Under the pieces are notes generated by a model, which was given only the letters and a program-made list of their open reading frames with translations, searched no databases and was not told where the DNA came from. A stretch of DNA of 64,000 bases from Podocnemis expansa (lineage: Eukaryota; Chordata; Testudines; Podocnemididae), in NCBI GenBank assembly GCA_007922195.1, contig ML681989.1:50885000-50948999 (forward strand). Reading direction: 5' to 3'. Shown in pieces: positions 25,601-37,600 of this stretch (its first letter is position 1; every line of letters starts with the position of its first letter). The position numbers were made by a program, and so were the translations under genes.

Positions 25601-28600
25601 TTAGCTCTTCTGGCTGTAAAAATTTTTCCAGTATTTTCCGCTCTTCTTCACGTTTTTAGTCTTTTCTCTACAATCGAAGTCCCCATGTTGATGATCCCAC
25701 CTGAGATCGGTGCTGACGTAGCTGTATTTAGAATGTTCCAAAGGGGTAGTCATGTTAATCTAGTTCAGCAAAAACAAACAAGGAGTTCTCTGTCACTTTT
25801 AAAGACTAACAAATTGATTTATTGCACAAATTTGTTAGTCTTTAAAAGTGCAACAGGGCTCCTTGTTTGTTTTTTGGAATGTCAGCCCCACTGCTTGTGT
25901 TGGTCAAAGATCATTGCTTAAGTGACTGGATTTTGTTTTTCGTACCACTTTGATTGTGTAGGTGTAACATGGTTGTAAAGATTCATTATCTGATATAAAA
26001 TCATATTGTTAAGAGCAGAGTTATTCTTTTAGTGGTGTCTGCACATTCACACTTTTTGGACATGGCAACAGCACTTAAGCATGGACTGGTGAAAGCCACG
26101 TAGCGGTAGTGCTTGTTGTGTCCTCTCACACTGTTACCATTTTCTTCATGACTCCAATTGTTCCAATGCTGCAGCCCTAAAAGAGGAGACATCGATGAGT
26201 GACTGCCCCACTTTCTTCTGACAAAAATAGCATCTTCATTGGGAACCATGCTGAGATATCGGACCCAAAAATTGCAATGGATTGCTTTTAGTGGGGACCA
26301 TATTAATTTTGTTAGCTATTTGTTTTTTTCTTTTGTTTCCTTGTTTTTTGTCTAAAGGTCTTAGCTTCCTGGGCTTGGTCCTGGGTACTGTACAATATGT
26401 GAAAATCAAAGACAAAGAAATCAGGGTTGAGGAGGTGTGCTTCTTGTCTTGCTGTTTTTCCTGCTTTGGACCTGGTTTTTTGTTTGGCTTGCTCATGGGA
26501 GAGATCATTTTGCCTAAAAGTAGCATCAGAATTGCCTTTAAGTTACGCTGTTGCATGAAGCATTAGGTAGGTAAGCTTTCTGGCTCTTAGTTGCGGATAT
26601 CTGTAAGAGCTTGGAAACCAGCCTCAGTTCCTGTTCTCAATAGGTTTAAAAAACACCCCAAAGTCCCAGTGGACACGTTTCCCTCCTTGGCTGGAGTCAG
26701 ACCAAAGGTGCTATGATGATGATTTACAAAGATGTGACTAAACATAAATGCTTAGCTCAAGCCTTTGTTTAAAGAGCCATTTTGAAGTAGTATGTTCATA
26801 AGAGTCCAGTACATTCAGTTCCACGCAGTGAGGTACAAAAGCATATCTATAAGGTCCCACCTCAGAAGTTACAGTTAACAAAAAGTGATATAGAGGATCA
26901 AAGCCTTATTTCAGAATTCCATTCTTCCATGGATTTGAGGTCATGAGCTTTGTGGCTGAAACCTCATTGAAAGCCTGATAAGGTACTAGCTTATAACCAT
27001 CAGGTTTTCTTGGCTCCGTTGTTACCATGGTGTATCTAATTCAGCATGTTGGAACCCCTGGAACATCCTAATTTGTATCTGCTTTTTGATTGGTGGACTG
27101 GATACATTATCTTTAGTGTTAAAAGGTAAAGAAAATAAGTGTAAGGTAGTGAGGCTGGTTCCCTTTTCTTTGCTGGTAATGAAAAACTGAAAGAACCTTA
27201 CAGAGCTTAATCAGTTTCCCTAGCTACACAAATCTCCTGGCAGATGTATGTATCTGTTCCAGGCTAATAAGTCTAATGTTTCTTGGCTTTCTGCTTATCC
27301 AAGCCATCAATCACCCTTCTTCACTGAGAATTTATGAGGAAGGGTTTCCTACTGGATACTGGTAGAACTGGGAGTTAGTACCATGGCATTGTTGCCATGT
27401 TGGCTTCCTCTGGGTATTACCTTGATTTTAAGAGGGTTGAAAAAGACAAGGAAGCCATTTCACAAGACTTGACGAGAAGTGTTTTTTGCATTGGAATCAT
27501 CCTGCCTATATCAGTCACTGTCAGTGATATCAAGGGAACAGTCTACTTTGCTTGTGCCAGATATGCTACCTGAGAAACTAGAGGCTTGATATGGATCAGT
27601 GTTCAGATTTTGCTGGATAACATTGTGGGTGTATCCATCTTCTTTCTCCTTCCAGAAGGAATGTTCTAATTGTTCATCTCTTAGAGCAGGGGTCTCAAAC
27701 TCAAATCACAACGAGGGCTGCATGAGGACTAGTAGAGGGCCGCATGGGCGCTAGAGCATTAGCCCGAGGGCCGCACCACTGAAACCTTTTCATACAACAA
27801 TATTGCAAATATTTGTAATAATAGTGTCATTGAAGGCTGCAGGAAATAGCTTTAGGGGCCACATGTTTGAGACCCCTGTTTTAGAGACTCTTAAAGGAAT
27901 CTATGAACTTATTTTCTAATATTCTGGGTTCACCTCTAGAAGCAAGTTTACCTTATCAATTCTTGATTTTATTTTTTTATGGAAGGCAGAATTATGGGTT
28001 AAATCCAGGATCTATCCTGGTCTGTGACAGGGTCTTCCAAATAATTAATAATATAATGGATTGGCAATTTTAAGTAAGTAGATAATTATATCAGCTGTCT
28101 CCTGTGGGCTTTTTGTTGTTTTTAAATTCCTCCGGTTCCAGAATCAGTGGTGGTGGTGGTTCAAAGAGATGAAGAGGTGAAGTGCACATTACTCCTTCAG
28201 ATAGGATAATAAACTAGATGCTCTGTGTTGAATACTGTTTATTGGAGAAAATATTGCTTCGTTCAGTCACGGCTGGAAGTCCAGTGAATTGGCCAATGCC
28301 TTAATTAATTGAAAATCAGTTAAATGCAAAGTGCTCCTTGAGAATGTACTTCATTACAATATGATGGGGCCTCTGGAGCTTTTGCATTAACAGTTCTCTG
28401 AAGTACCACTCTTATGTTAATCTGGCCTTTCTCTGAAGCTAAGAACTCCCATTTGATGGTGAAAGACTGTTTAGCTATAGAACAAACAAGGTTCTGTTAG
28501 AGATGAGAGACATTGGGTCTGTTACAAGATCTGAAGATTTCTCAGTCCCAGAGGAAAAGGATTTGAGGTCCCAGTGGTTTTTATTTTATTTTATTTTTTT

Positions 28601-31600
28601 TTTAAACCAGTGACAGACATGCCCAGCTGGGTCTCTGTTCATTGCAATGGAATCAATATCAACTGAAACCTGTTCAGCATCAGCAGAGAAGCAAATCCTG
28701 GAAACAGCAAGCTAAAAGGAGATCTTCTATATCTTCAGTCTCTGCATAAGCCTTTTGGCCTCAGGATTGAAGGAATGCAACAGAGCTACCGACCAGTTTT
28801 AAATATACTCATTATGTGCCTTTTATTTGGAAACAAATTCTCCTGTCTCTAGAATATTTGGAGTGCTTTCTTCTCAGACTGATACATCTTGTTCAACAGT
28901 TAATGGCATCCCATTGAAGTCACCAGTATTTCACTGCTCAATGTTCCTTTACCAGTCCTCTTCAGAGATTCTTCTCCCAAGTATTTGCTAACATGTAGCT
29001 CATTTTCTTGTAGAGTCCAGTGCCATAGAGGAAATTAATAGAGTTTCATAGAAAGGGATTTTATTTCAGGTACTTTCTGATCTGATAAACATCTCTAACA
29101 CATTTCAGACTTTTTGATGCTTGCTCATTCATCAGAAAGTTCATATTTCTCATCCTTCTCCTAGCTGTAATCTTTCTTTTCTTATCTGCCCATGCTTGGT
29201 TTGGGTCTTTTTGTTCAGAGTGTATTTACTCTCGTATCTCAGGTAGATATTTTTAGTGTGAAAGTCTAAGATGGTTGTGGGGAGAACAATAATCAGTACA
29301 TATCTTACATTCAGCCTGTGTTTGGTACCATGGGTGTTCGCAAAGTGTCTTTCAGTGGAAGTAGCCCATTTGCATTGTAGGGACACCCATATGTACCCTT
29401 GTTTGGATGATTCACTTATTAGGATATCATCATAAGAGCACCTACCGAAAGCTGTGACACAATCATGACTGCATTCCAAGCATTGGGGTTCAAGTTAAAG
29501 TGGAAGACGTACAGTTTCCAGTCCAGGTTATACGTTTTATTAGGGCAGTTATGGAGTCTCTGAAAGGTGCAGCTTTTCTTCCAGGAGAAAGGTATTTAAA
29601 AATCCTTATTGCGATTGAAGTACTGCAGGAGAGCTCAGTGATACTCTTTCTCAGTCTGCTCAGCCTTATGGCTTCAAGTGACATAACTCCGTAAACTCAT
29701 TTAAAGATGAAGCTTCTACAGCACTGACTAGCAAGGTGCTATATAAAGATGCTATATACCAAACACAGACAACGTGTGTTATGAATTTGATACTACCCAG
29801 GGTATACTCTCATCTGGTGGACTGCACCCCATGTGTCCTCAAAGGAGTTGCATTTGGCAGCCCAGCTCTGTTCTATAGCCACCTACTACTCTGTTATTTT
29901 TTTGTGAGGAACTGATTGGAGAATTTAAGAATTAGTCACTGGAGTTTGTGAGGAAACACTCCACATCAGCATTCTACTATTGTGAGGTGAGAGACCAGCA
30001 TATTTTTCTTTTCTCCTTCACCTGTGATACAGAATGGTTCAAATAGTTCTTGACAGTTCTACAGTCGTACTTTACATGAAAAAGCAGGGAAAGTAAATTC
30101 CAGTTAGTGCAAAAAGGCCAGAATTCTTTGAGTGGTTCATAGTACACAAGATTTATCTTGCCAAATTCTGAAGGGGCAGGTGTATTAGTCTAGTTCAGCA
30201 AAACAAACAAGGAGTCCTGTGGCACTTCAAGACTAACATTTATTTGTTGCATGAGCTTTTGTGGGAGGAAAATCCCACCGCATCTTCAAAGTGTCTTTCA
30301 CAGTATAATTTTTGTTCTTCCTGCAATTTAGAAGTTACTGATCCAGCAGATAGTTCAGATTTGCCATCTTGATCCCCATTTTCTCCACTTGACATCATGG
30401 GCCATAGTCTGAGAAAATTAATATGTCTTCCTTACAGTAATAAAACTTTTTGGAAGTTAGTCAAAAACTAAATACATATTGCATCATTTCAATGTGTGAA
30501 ACTAACCAAAGAATAAGAACAAAAATATTTAGGATCAGTGTTCCCTGTAAGCTACGCTGGCGCGCTGCAGCGCAGCCCGCTGCAGCCGCCGACGCAGAGA
30601 AGGCTGCTGGCAGCGCAGGGCCGGCAGCCAGAGTCCTTCAATGGAGCTTCTGTGGAGCAGGGAGTTTTGAAAACTCACCCAGAGAAGCTCCAGCGGAGCA
30701 TGCCCAGAAAATCTGAGTATGCTCCGTAGAGCTTGTCTGACCCAGGAGTTATGGCTGGGCCGTCCTGCTCCAGTCCAGCCCCAAGGTAAGTTTGTGGGGG
30801 CTGGGGGGGGAGCGAGCGGGGGGGGGTGATGCCGGGAGCGGGGGGACGAGCGGGGGGGGGGGAAGCGCAGCGAGCAACAGGAGTTGCTCAGTTGCCCTCT
30901 CCCCTTAGAGGGAACATTGTTTAGGATGTATGAAATTTTTTAAAAAAACCCACAAAACTATTGTAGTTATCATTGAAAGTGCAGTAATATTTTTTATTTG
31001 CTCTAAAAAGTGACTTTTAAAGTGGCTTTCTTTGTTTTAGTAACTTGGTCCCACTTGCTTAATTCACCAAACAAACAAACAAACAAAAAAAAATTAATTC
31101 TTCCTTTGAGTGGTGTCTTGATGGTGCTCCACTCTGGGTGTGTTGGCGCTCCCTGCAACCCTGGTCAGAGATTTTCTAGCAGAGCCCCTGGGGCCACACG
31201 CATGTTCCCAGTAGCATGTGACTGTTCTAACACCTCAAAGGGATGCGCATGCGGACCCAACCCCTCAGTTCCTTCTCAACCATCTCCAGTCCAAGGCGAA
31301 GTCCTTAGCAGCTCAGCAGACCAGTAGTTCAGGTATAAGAAATAGTTACAAGTTAGTTAAGAAGTTAGTCTAGTTTAGATTTGGGGTCATTTATGGCTTT
31401 TTTTTTTTTTTTAAGCCTTTTTTTCTGTTCTATGCCTCCCACCTGACAGTTGCCACAGTCAAGGCAGTTATGACCACCGCAACAGGCTTTGTGCAGGGAA
31501 GCGATTCCTGCCTCAGATGGGCATGACGAATGTGTATGCTGCCTGGAGAGGGACACGTCTCCCAGAAATGTCAACATTGTAAAAACTTGAAATCACACAC

Positions 31601-34600
31601 CAGGCACAAGAGAGAACTGTAAATGAAAGTGCTTTTTTGATGGAGGAGCTCTCTAACCTCTCTCTGATTCTGGGAAAGCTCTGAGGGAGAAAGGGAAATC
31701 CCAACACAGGCTGCCCTCTTCTCACTCAATCATGCCCGCAAAAAGGGCAAAAGGAGCGGATAATGAGGTGAGCACCAAGGATGCTGTGGGTCAGTGTTCC
31801 CTCTAAGCCGGTGATGCAGCTGAGCAACTTATGGATGCAGCTGAGCAAGTTCCTGGGCCCGGATCGGGCCCCTGAGCCACTGCCCATCAGCTCCCCAAGT
31901 GCATCCGTAACTTGCTCAGTTGCATCACCAGCTTAGAGAGAGAACATTGTATAGATGTCTTTTTGTTCAAACTTTAGTAAATTAATAAAACCACAGTATT
32001 TTAGTTTAACATTTTTATTAAACAAATATGAAGCAATGATGCTGCCTATCAAGCCTCCTCTACACCTCAGTTTTTGATGCCTGTCTTTGTCACATTTCCA
32101 GAATGCATATACAGAGTCTAGGTCANNNNNNNNNNNNNNNNNNNNNNNNNNNNNNNNNNNNNNNNNNNNNNNNNNNNNNNNNNNNNNNNNNNNNNNNNNN
32201 NNNNNNNNNNNNNNNNNNNNNNNNNNNNNNNNNNNNNNNNNNNNNNNNNNNNNNNNNNNNNNNNNNNNNNNNNNNNNNNNNNNNNNNNNNNNNNNNNNNN
32301 NNNNNNNNNNNNNNNNNNNNNNNNNNNNNNNNNNNNNNNNNNNNNNNNNNNNNNNNNNNNNNNNNNNNNNNNNNNNNNNNNNNNNNNNNNNNNNNNNNNN
32401 NNNNNNNNNNNNNNNNNNNNNNNNNNNNNNNNNNNNNNNNNNNNNNNNNNNNNNNNNNNNNNNNNNNNNNNNNNNNNNNNNNNNNNNNNNNNNNNNNNNN
32501 NNNNNNNNNNNNNNNNNNNNNNNNNTTTTTTTGAAAAACTACTCAGAGCGCTCTGGATTGGCTCATTGGCTCATGAAAATATATGGCTTCCTTCGGAAAC
32601 TACATGGCAGTGTGCCTCAAATGAATTAAAGGTAGCAAGGAGTGCCATGGCAGAGAAAACGTTGGGAACCACTGACCTATGGGGCAGCAACGACTTGAAA
32701 GGGAAACAAGACGTTTCCTTACACATCAAGCCTCCCCTCCCCCCGCGTGCCATGAGCTTATTCTGGGCTTCTAATCTGCTCCCAGCCCGGGAGCCCCCAA
32801 CCCAGCTCTGCTCCCCGCCAGCCCCGACCCCGCTGCTCCCCGCTTCTTCTGCTCCTCGCCAGCCCCAGCCCCAGCCCCGGCGTCTCCAGTCCCAGCTTCT
32901 GCTCCCCCACCGCTCCTGGCTTCTGCTCCCCCGCCAGCCCCAACCCCAGCGTCTCCGGTCCCAGCTTCTGCTCCCTGCCAGCCCCGACCCCGGCTCCTCT
33001 CCTCCCGGCTTCTGCTGCCCTCTGCTCCCCGTCAGCCCTGGCCCTGGCTCCTCTCCTCCCGGCTTCTGTTGCCTGCTGCTCCCCGCCGCTCCCGGCTTCT
33101 GCTCCCTGCCAGCCCCGACCCCGGCTCCTCTCCTCCCGGCTTCTGCTGCCCGCTGCTCCCCGCCAGCCCCGGCCCTGGCTCCTCTCCTCCCGGCTTCTGT
33201 TGCCTGCCGCTTCCCGCTGCTCCCGGCTTCTGCTCCCTGCCAGCCCCAACCCCGGCTCCTCTCCTCCTGGCTTCTGCTGCCCGCTGCTCCCCGCCAGCCC
33301 CGACCCCAGCTCTGCGCTGGGGTCGGTGCTTGCTGCGCCAGTGAGCAGAGGCAGCTGCGCCACTGCGCACTGGCGCAGCTTGCAGGGAACATTGCTGTGG
33401 GACCCTCTGGTATTAAGACTAGTAAATTGGGGACAGTCCCTGGGGATTCATCTTGTCTCTCTGGCCAGGGACCTGAGCAGATGCTTCAGACAATGGCGCC
33501 CTCAACTGCCATAACAGCTACTCTGGCACTGCACTCTGTAACCCTTTCAGCACAGACAAGCAGGGACAGAACTGATGGAACGCATGACCATAGTCAGCTC
33601 CTGGGATCCTCACTGACAGCATCAGTAGAGAACACAGAACTGAAACTGACTAGGGGAAGTGCATGGCAAGCACCAATAAGCCAGAGTGTGGTGCTGAAGT
33701 GCTCTCAGTCCTCGGTGCCAAAACAGTGCCAGTCCTCAGCAGGACAGCGCTCTGAGACAACAGGGCTGAGTCAGCCTATGACATCGCCCTCATCGCCTCC
33801 AAGAAAAAGAAGGCAAAAGACATGGTACTGAACGGGAGGAGCAGAGGCAGCCTTTCTCACCTCTGTCTCTTGCACGGAGTACTGGAGCCTCCTCAAATTC
33901 TTCATGCCAGGGGAACTGCTGAATTTTCCACTAGAGATTCAATTGAGGAAATAGTTGACAGCTACCTTATCAACTACCCTTACCATTATCCTGGAAGGAG
34001 CCAATATGATTTTGGAGGTTACCATGTTGGTGGACCAGGCTATGCATGGCCCCCTCCCTCATGATATGCAGCACAGTACTATAGCATGCCCTGGCAAGTC
34101 TGGGACACGTGGACTCAGGGCTCATATGATTATTTGAGATCTTCGGGGTCTGGTGTCACAGCAGCCTGGGGCCCACCAAAAGTGACATCTGTGGATCCTT
34201 GGGCAGAACAATAGTCTGAGACCCAAGATACAGAGCAGCAGATGGATCAAGGAGAATCTGACTCTGCTTAAAGCCTGCCAGCCTCCCCAGAGAGGATCAA
34301 AGCAAAGACATCACGTGCATCAGAGCATGATATGAAACAATTTCAGGACCTCTTTCACAGAGTTGCAGAGGCAGTGAGAATTCCCCTACAGGGAAATGAT
34401 GTACATAAGCATAAATTATACCGAATACTGCAATCCCCCATTTCTGCAAGGATTGTGTTACTAATGGATGAAGAGATCATGCATCCCACAAACTCCACGT
34501 GGTAAAACCAGCCACAGAAATGCTGATTTTAGAAAAAGCCGAAAAGAAGTATTTCATCACGCAAAAGAACAATGAGTTTCCATTTACCCATTCTCAGCCT

Positions 34601-37600
34601 AGCTCCCTGATGATTAGAAGCAGCTAACCAGAGGATGAAAGAGTCAGTACAGAACTGCTGCTCACGATAAGAGGACAAAAAGTTAAATACCCTGGGTAAG
34701 AAAGTGTATACCTCAGCTACATTATAACTTCAGATTACCAGTTATGCTGTGATGCTCTCGAGTTATGACCACGATAACTAAACAAAGTTAGCAGACTTTC
34801 ATGATGATATACATGAAGACAAAGAACATCAATTCTTCAGCACTGATTAGGGAAGGCCACCTGGTAGCCAGAACAGCGCTATAGGCTGCCTTAGGCTGTG
34901 CGGACACAGCGGCGGGACTACGAACAGAAAAAGCCAGAAATTCTGTTCCAGAGCTGGAAGGGGCAGAGGATCTCTGGCAGACACATTCCTCACCAGTTGG
35001 AACCAGGCTGTCCTCTGTGTGTTTCCTCTGATTCTGATGATCCAGAGAGCTTTGTATAAGACCAAATAGGATGCAGCCAGACTCATAATGATAGTAGTGG
35101 CATGGCTGGAGACACATTTGGCTTACTTACCTCACGAAGATGTCCACAGAGCCCCTGATTACTCTTCACATGTTGCCAGACCTCCTGTCACAGAACATGG
35201 GTCAAGTGTTACACCCCTGTTTGGGTAGACTTCACCTCACAGCGTGGCTCCTGAATGGTTCAGTGAAACAGAGAAGGCGTGTTCAGAACCGGTTAAACAG
35301 ATCCTTTTAAATAATAGGAAACCTGCATCTAGAAAGACCCATCTTCAGAAATGGCACTGATTTGCCACATGGTGTCATGAAAGAGGTCTGGACCCAAGTA
35401 TCATGCCCATCACAGGTATACTGGATTATCTGTTCTCATTAAAGCAATCAGGAGCATCACTGAGTATGAGTAAGGTGCATTAGGCCGCTTTATCCACCTT
35501 CTATAAACCTCTACAGTGGGGTCTCAAACTCAGAGCCCGTGGGCCGCATGCAGCCCCTAAAGTTATTTTCTGTGGCCCACAAGGACAGTATCATTGTCAA
35601 TATTTGCAATATCATTGAATGAAAAGGTTTCTGTGGTGCAGCCCTCACGCTAATATACTAGTTCTCATGTGGCCCTCGTGGTGATCAGAGTTTTGAGACC
35701 CCTGTTCTACAGGATAAGACAACCTTCACACATTGTGTTATAAAGAGATTTCTGACTAGATTGCAGGATCTCTATCCAGAAATGAGGCCCCCTGCAACAT
35801 CATTGAACCTCACCTTAGTCCTCAGGACGATTACAAAACCTCTATTTGAGCCACTGGCCACATGCTCACTTCTTCTGCATATATCAGTGAAGGTCACCTT
35901 CTTAATGGCAATAACATTAGTGAGATGAGTGTCCAAGCTCACAGCACTTATGACGTATCCAGCATATACAACCTTCTACAAGAACAAGGTGCTCCCTGAG
36001 GCCACATCTGAACTCTCTCTCTAAGGTTTCTTCATCCTTTCACATGAACCAAACTGTTCACCTTCCTAGCTCTACCCTAAACCACAGAACAACCCTAACT
36101 ATGCCACTCTGCACACATTAGATGTCAGTCAAGCTTTGGCATTCTACCCAGATGGGATGACACCCTTCCGGAAATCGCCTAAGCTCTTTGTGTCTATCGC
36201 TGAGCAATCAAAAGGGAAGGAAATATCCAAACAGCAATTATCCAAATGGATTGTATCCTGCTTACATGTCTTACGAACAGTCCGGCACAGATCCGCTGGG
36301 ACGTATAAGGATACATGCCACATAAGTGGCGACATTGAAGGAGTTCTTTGCTAGTGTCCCAGCAACATGGGCATCAGCAGATACATTTTCGAAACATTAT
36401 ACGCTTGAAACCACAGCACATGATACAGGTGTGGCTCAGTCGGTGCTGAGAATGGCTCAACGAGAGCTCAGAAGAACCCCTCACCAGCTAGGGGATCTGC
36501 TCAGTAGTTACCCAGAGTGGATAACCACAGGGACACCACTCGAAGAAAGAACTGAAGGTTCCTCACCCTTGTGCAGTAGCCAAGGTTCTTCGAGATGTGT
36601 GTCCTGTGCTGCCCTGCTACCCAACCTCTTCTCCTCTGCTTCAGAGTACACATACAAGTCGCTGTGGCTCCATAGTAAAGGAACTGAGGGGTTGGGGCTG
36701 CAAGCGTGTCCCTCAGGCTTTAGAACAGTCCCACGCTACTAGGGGTGTGCATGTGGCCGAGGAGCTATACTAGAAACTCTCTGATCAGGGATGCGGGGAG
36801 CGCCAGCGTCCACACAGTGGAGCCGCATGGGGACACACATCTTGAAGATCCTTGGCTTCTATTATTCTATGATACTGCAAAAGGGTGAATAATCTTCAGA
36901 AGTCTGGCAAATTTAGCCTGAAATACTCAGGTCAAATTGTGTCCTCCTAGTGCTGTACCACAAAGAACTGGGCCCCTAATAGGTGGTGTGTTAAGATCTG
37001 AACATCTGTGTGATTAAATTGAAATATAGACCTCAGCTGCAACTTAAATTTCTTGCACACTATTGTTGGGTATTATTGATAGTGATTTGTGAGAGAGAAA
37101 GAAATACCAACTAGATTCTTTTATTTCCCCCCAAATCTCAACATGAGATTTCAGAACTTTTAGAGCTTTTGAGGCACAATAAACAGAGTGTATCATGGTG
37201 GCATGACACTTTTTAATGTCACTGCTCAGATGAGATACTGTATGGGTTTTTTTGGTTTTTTTTAACCTGCATTGAAAGGAATTCACAGGTACCTTTCTTG
37301 AGTAGAACTAGTAGGAGAGGGAGTGAGGGCAGGAGAAGGTAAAAGAACAGATGCTGCTTCAAGTCTACATATGTTGTTCCCATACTTATCATTTGTATAC
37401 TTAAACAGGTAATTTAAAAAAGATTAATTTCTGCCAGTCTGGTCAATTTCAACAATTATGTAGTCACATCAGGTTATATTTGATAGTTGGTATAGGACCC
37501 AAAGATCATCTGCTTAGAAAATTGTTTGCTGCCCGAGGATGACTATTAGGTGGCAATAGTCCTAGATGATGTGGGAAAAAAACATTATAGATGCCTCTTC

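Larger units (their letters stand above)
31108..36860 (+). mobile_element. DIRS-type retroelement relic (copy D4) with tyrosine-recombinase remnant
   Basis: The left end GAGTGGTGTCTTGATGGTGC and the right end ACACCACTCGAAGAAAGAAC ... GGTTCTTCGAGATGTGTGTCC (36532-36603) are of the inverted terminal repeat type. At about 35860-36350 the + strand reads, with breaks, [48 protein letters not shown] and [14 protein letters not shown]. At 36340-36400 it reads [15 protein letters not shown]. These follow the order of a DIRS tyrosine recombinase domain. Nested in it are hAT elements (31792-31949, 35517-35704), the assembly gap and the GC-rich insert ending at 33394. Inactive. Confidence 0.75.

Noticed and set aside
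26236..26566. Two opposite-strand open frames of about 100 codons, one hydrophobic
   Set aside because: T-rich DNA gives Leu/Phe-rich translation by chance. No homology is recognised and it lies in a decayed DIRS relic.
32566..33831. Longest open frame (421 codons)
   Set aside because: It is low-complexity Pro/Leu/Ala/Ser translation of a 54/77-bp minisatellite plus DIRS relic sequence. No domain is seen, and the opposite strand is open as well.
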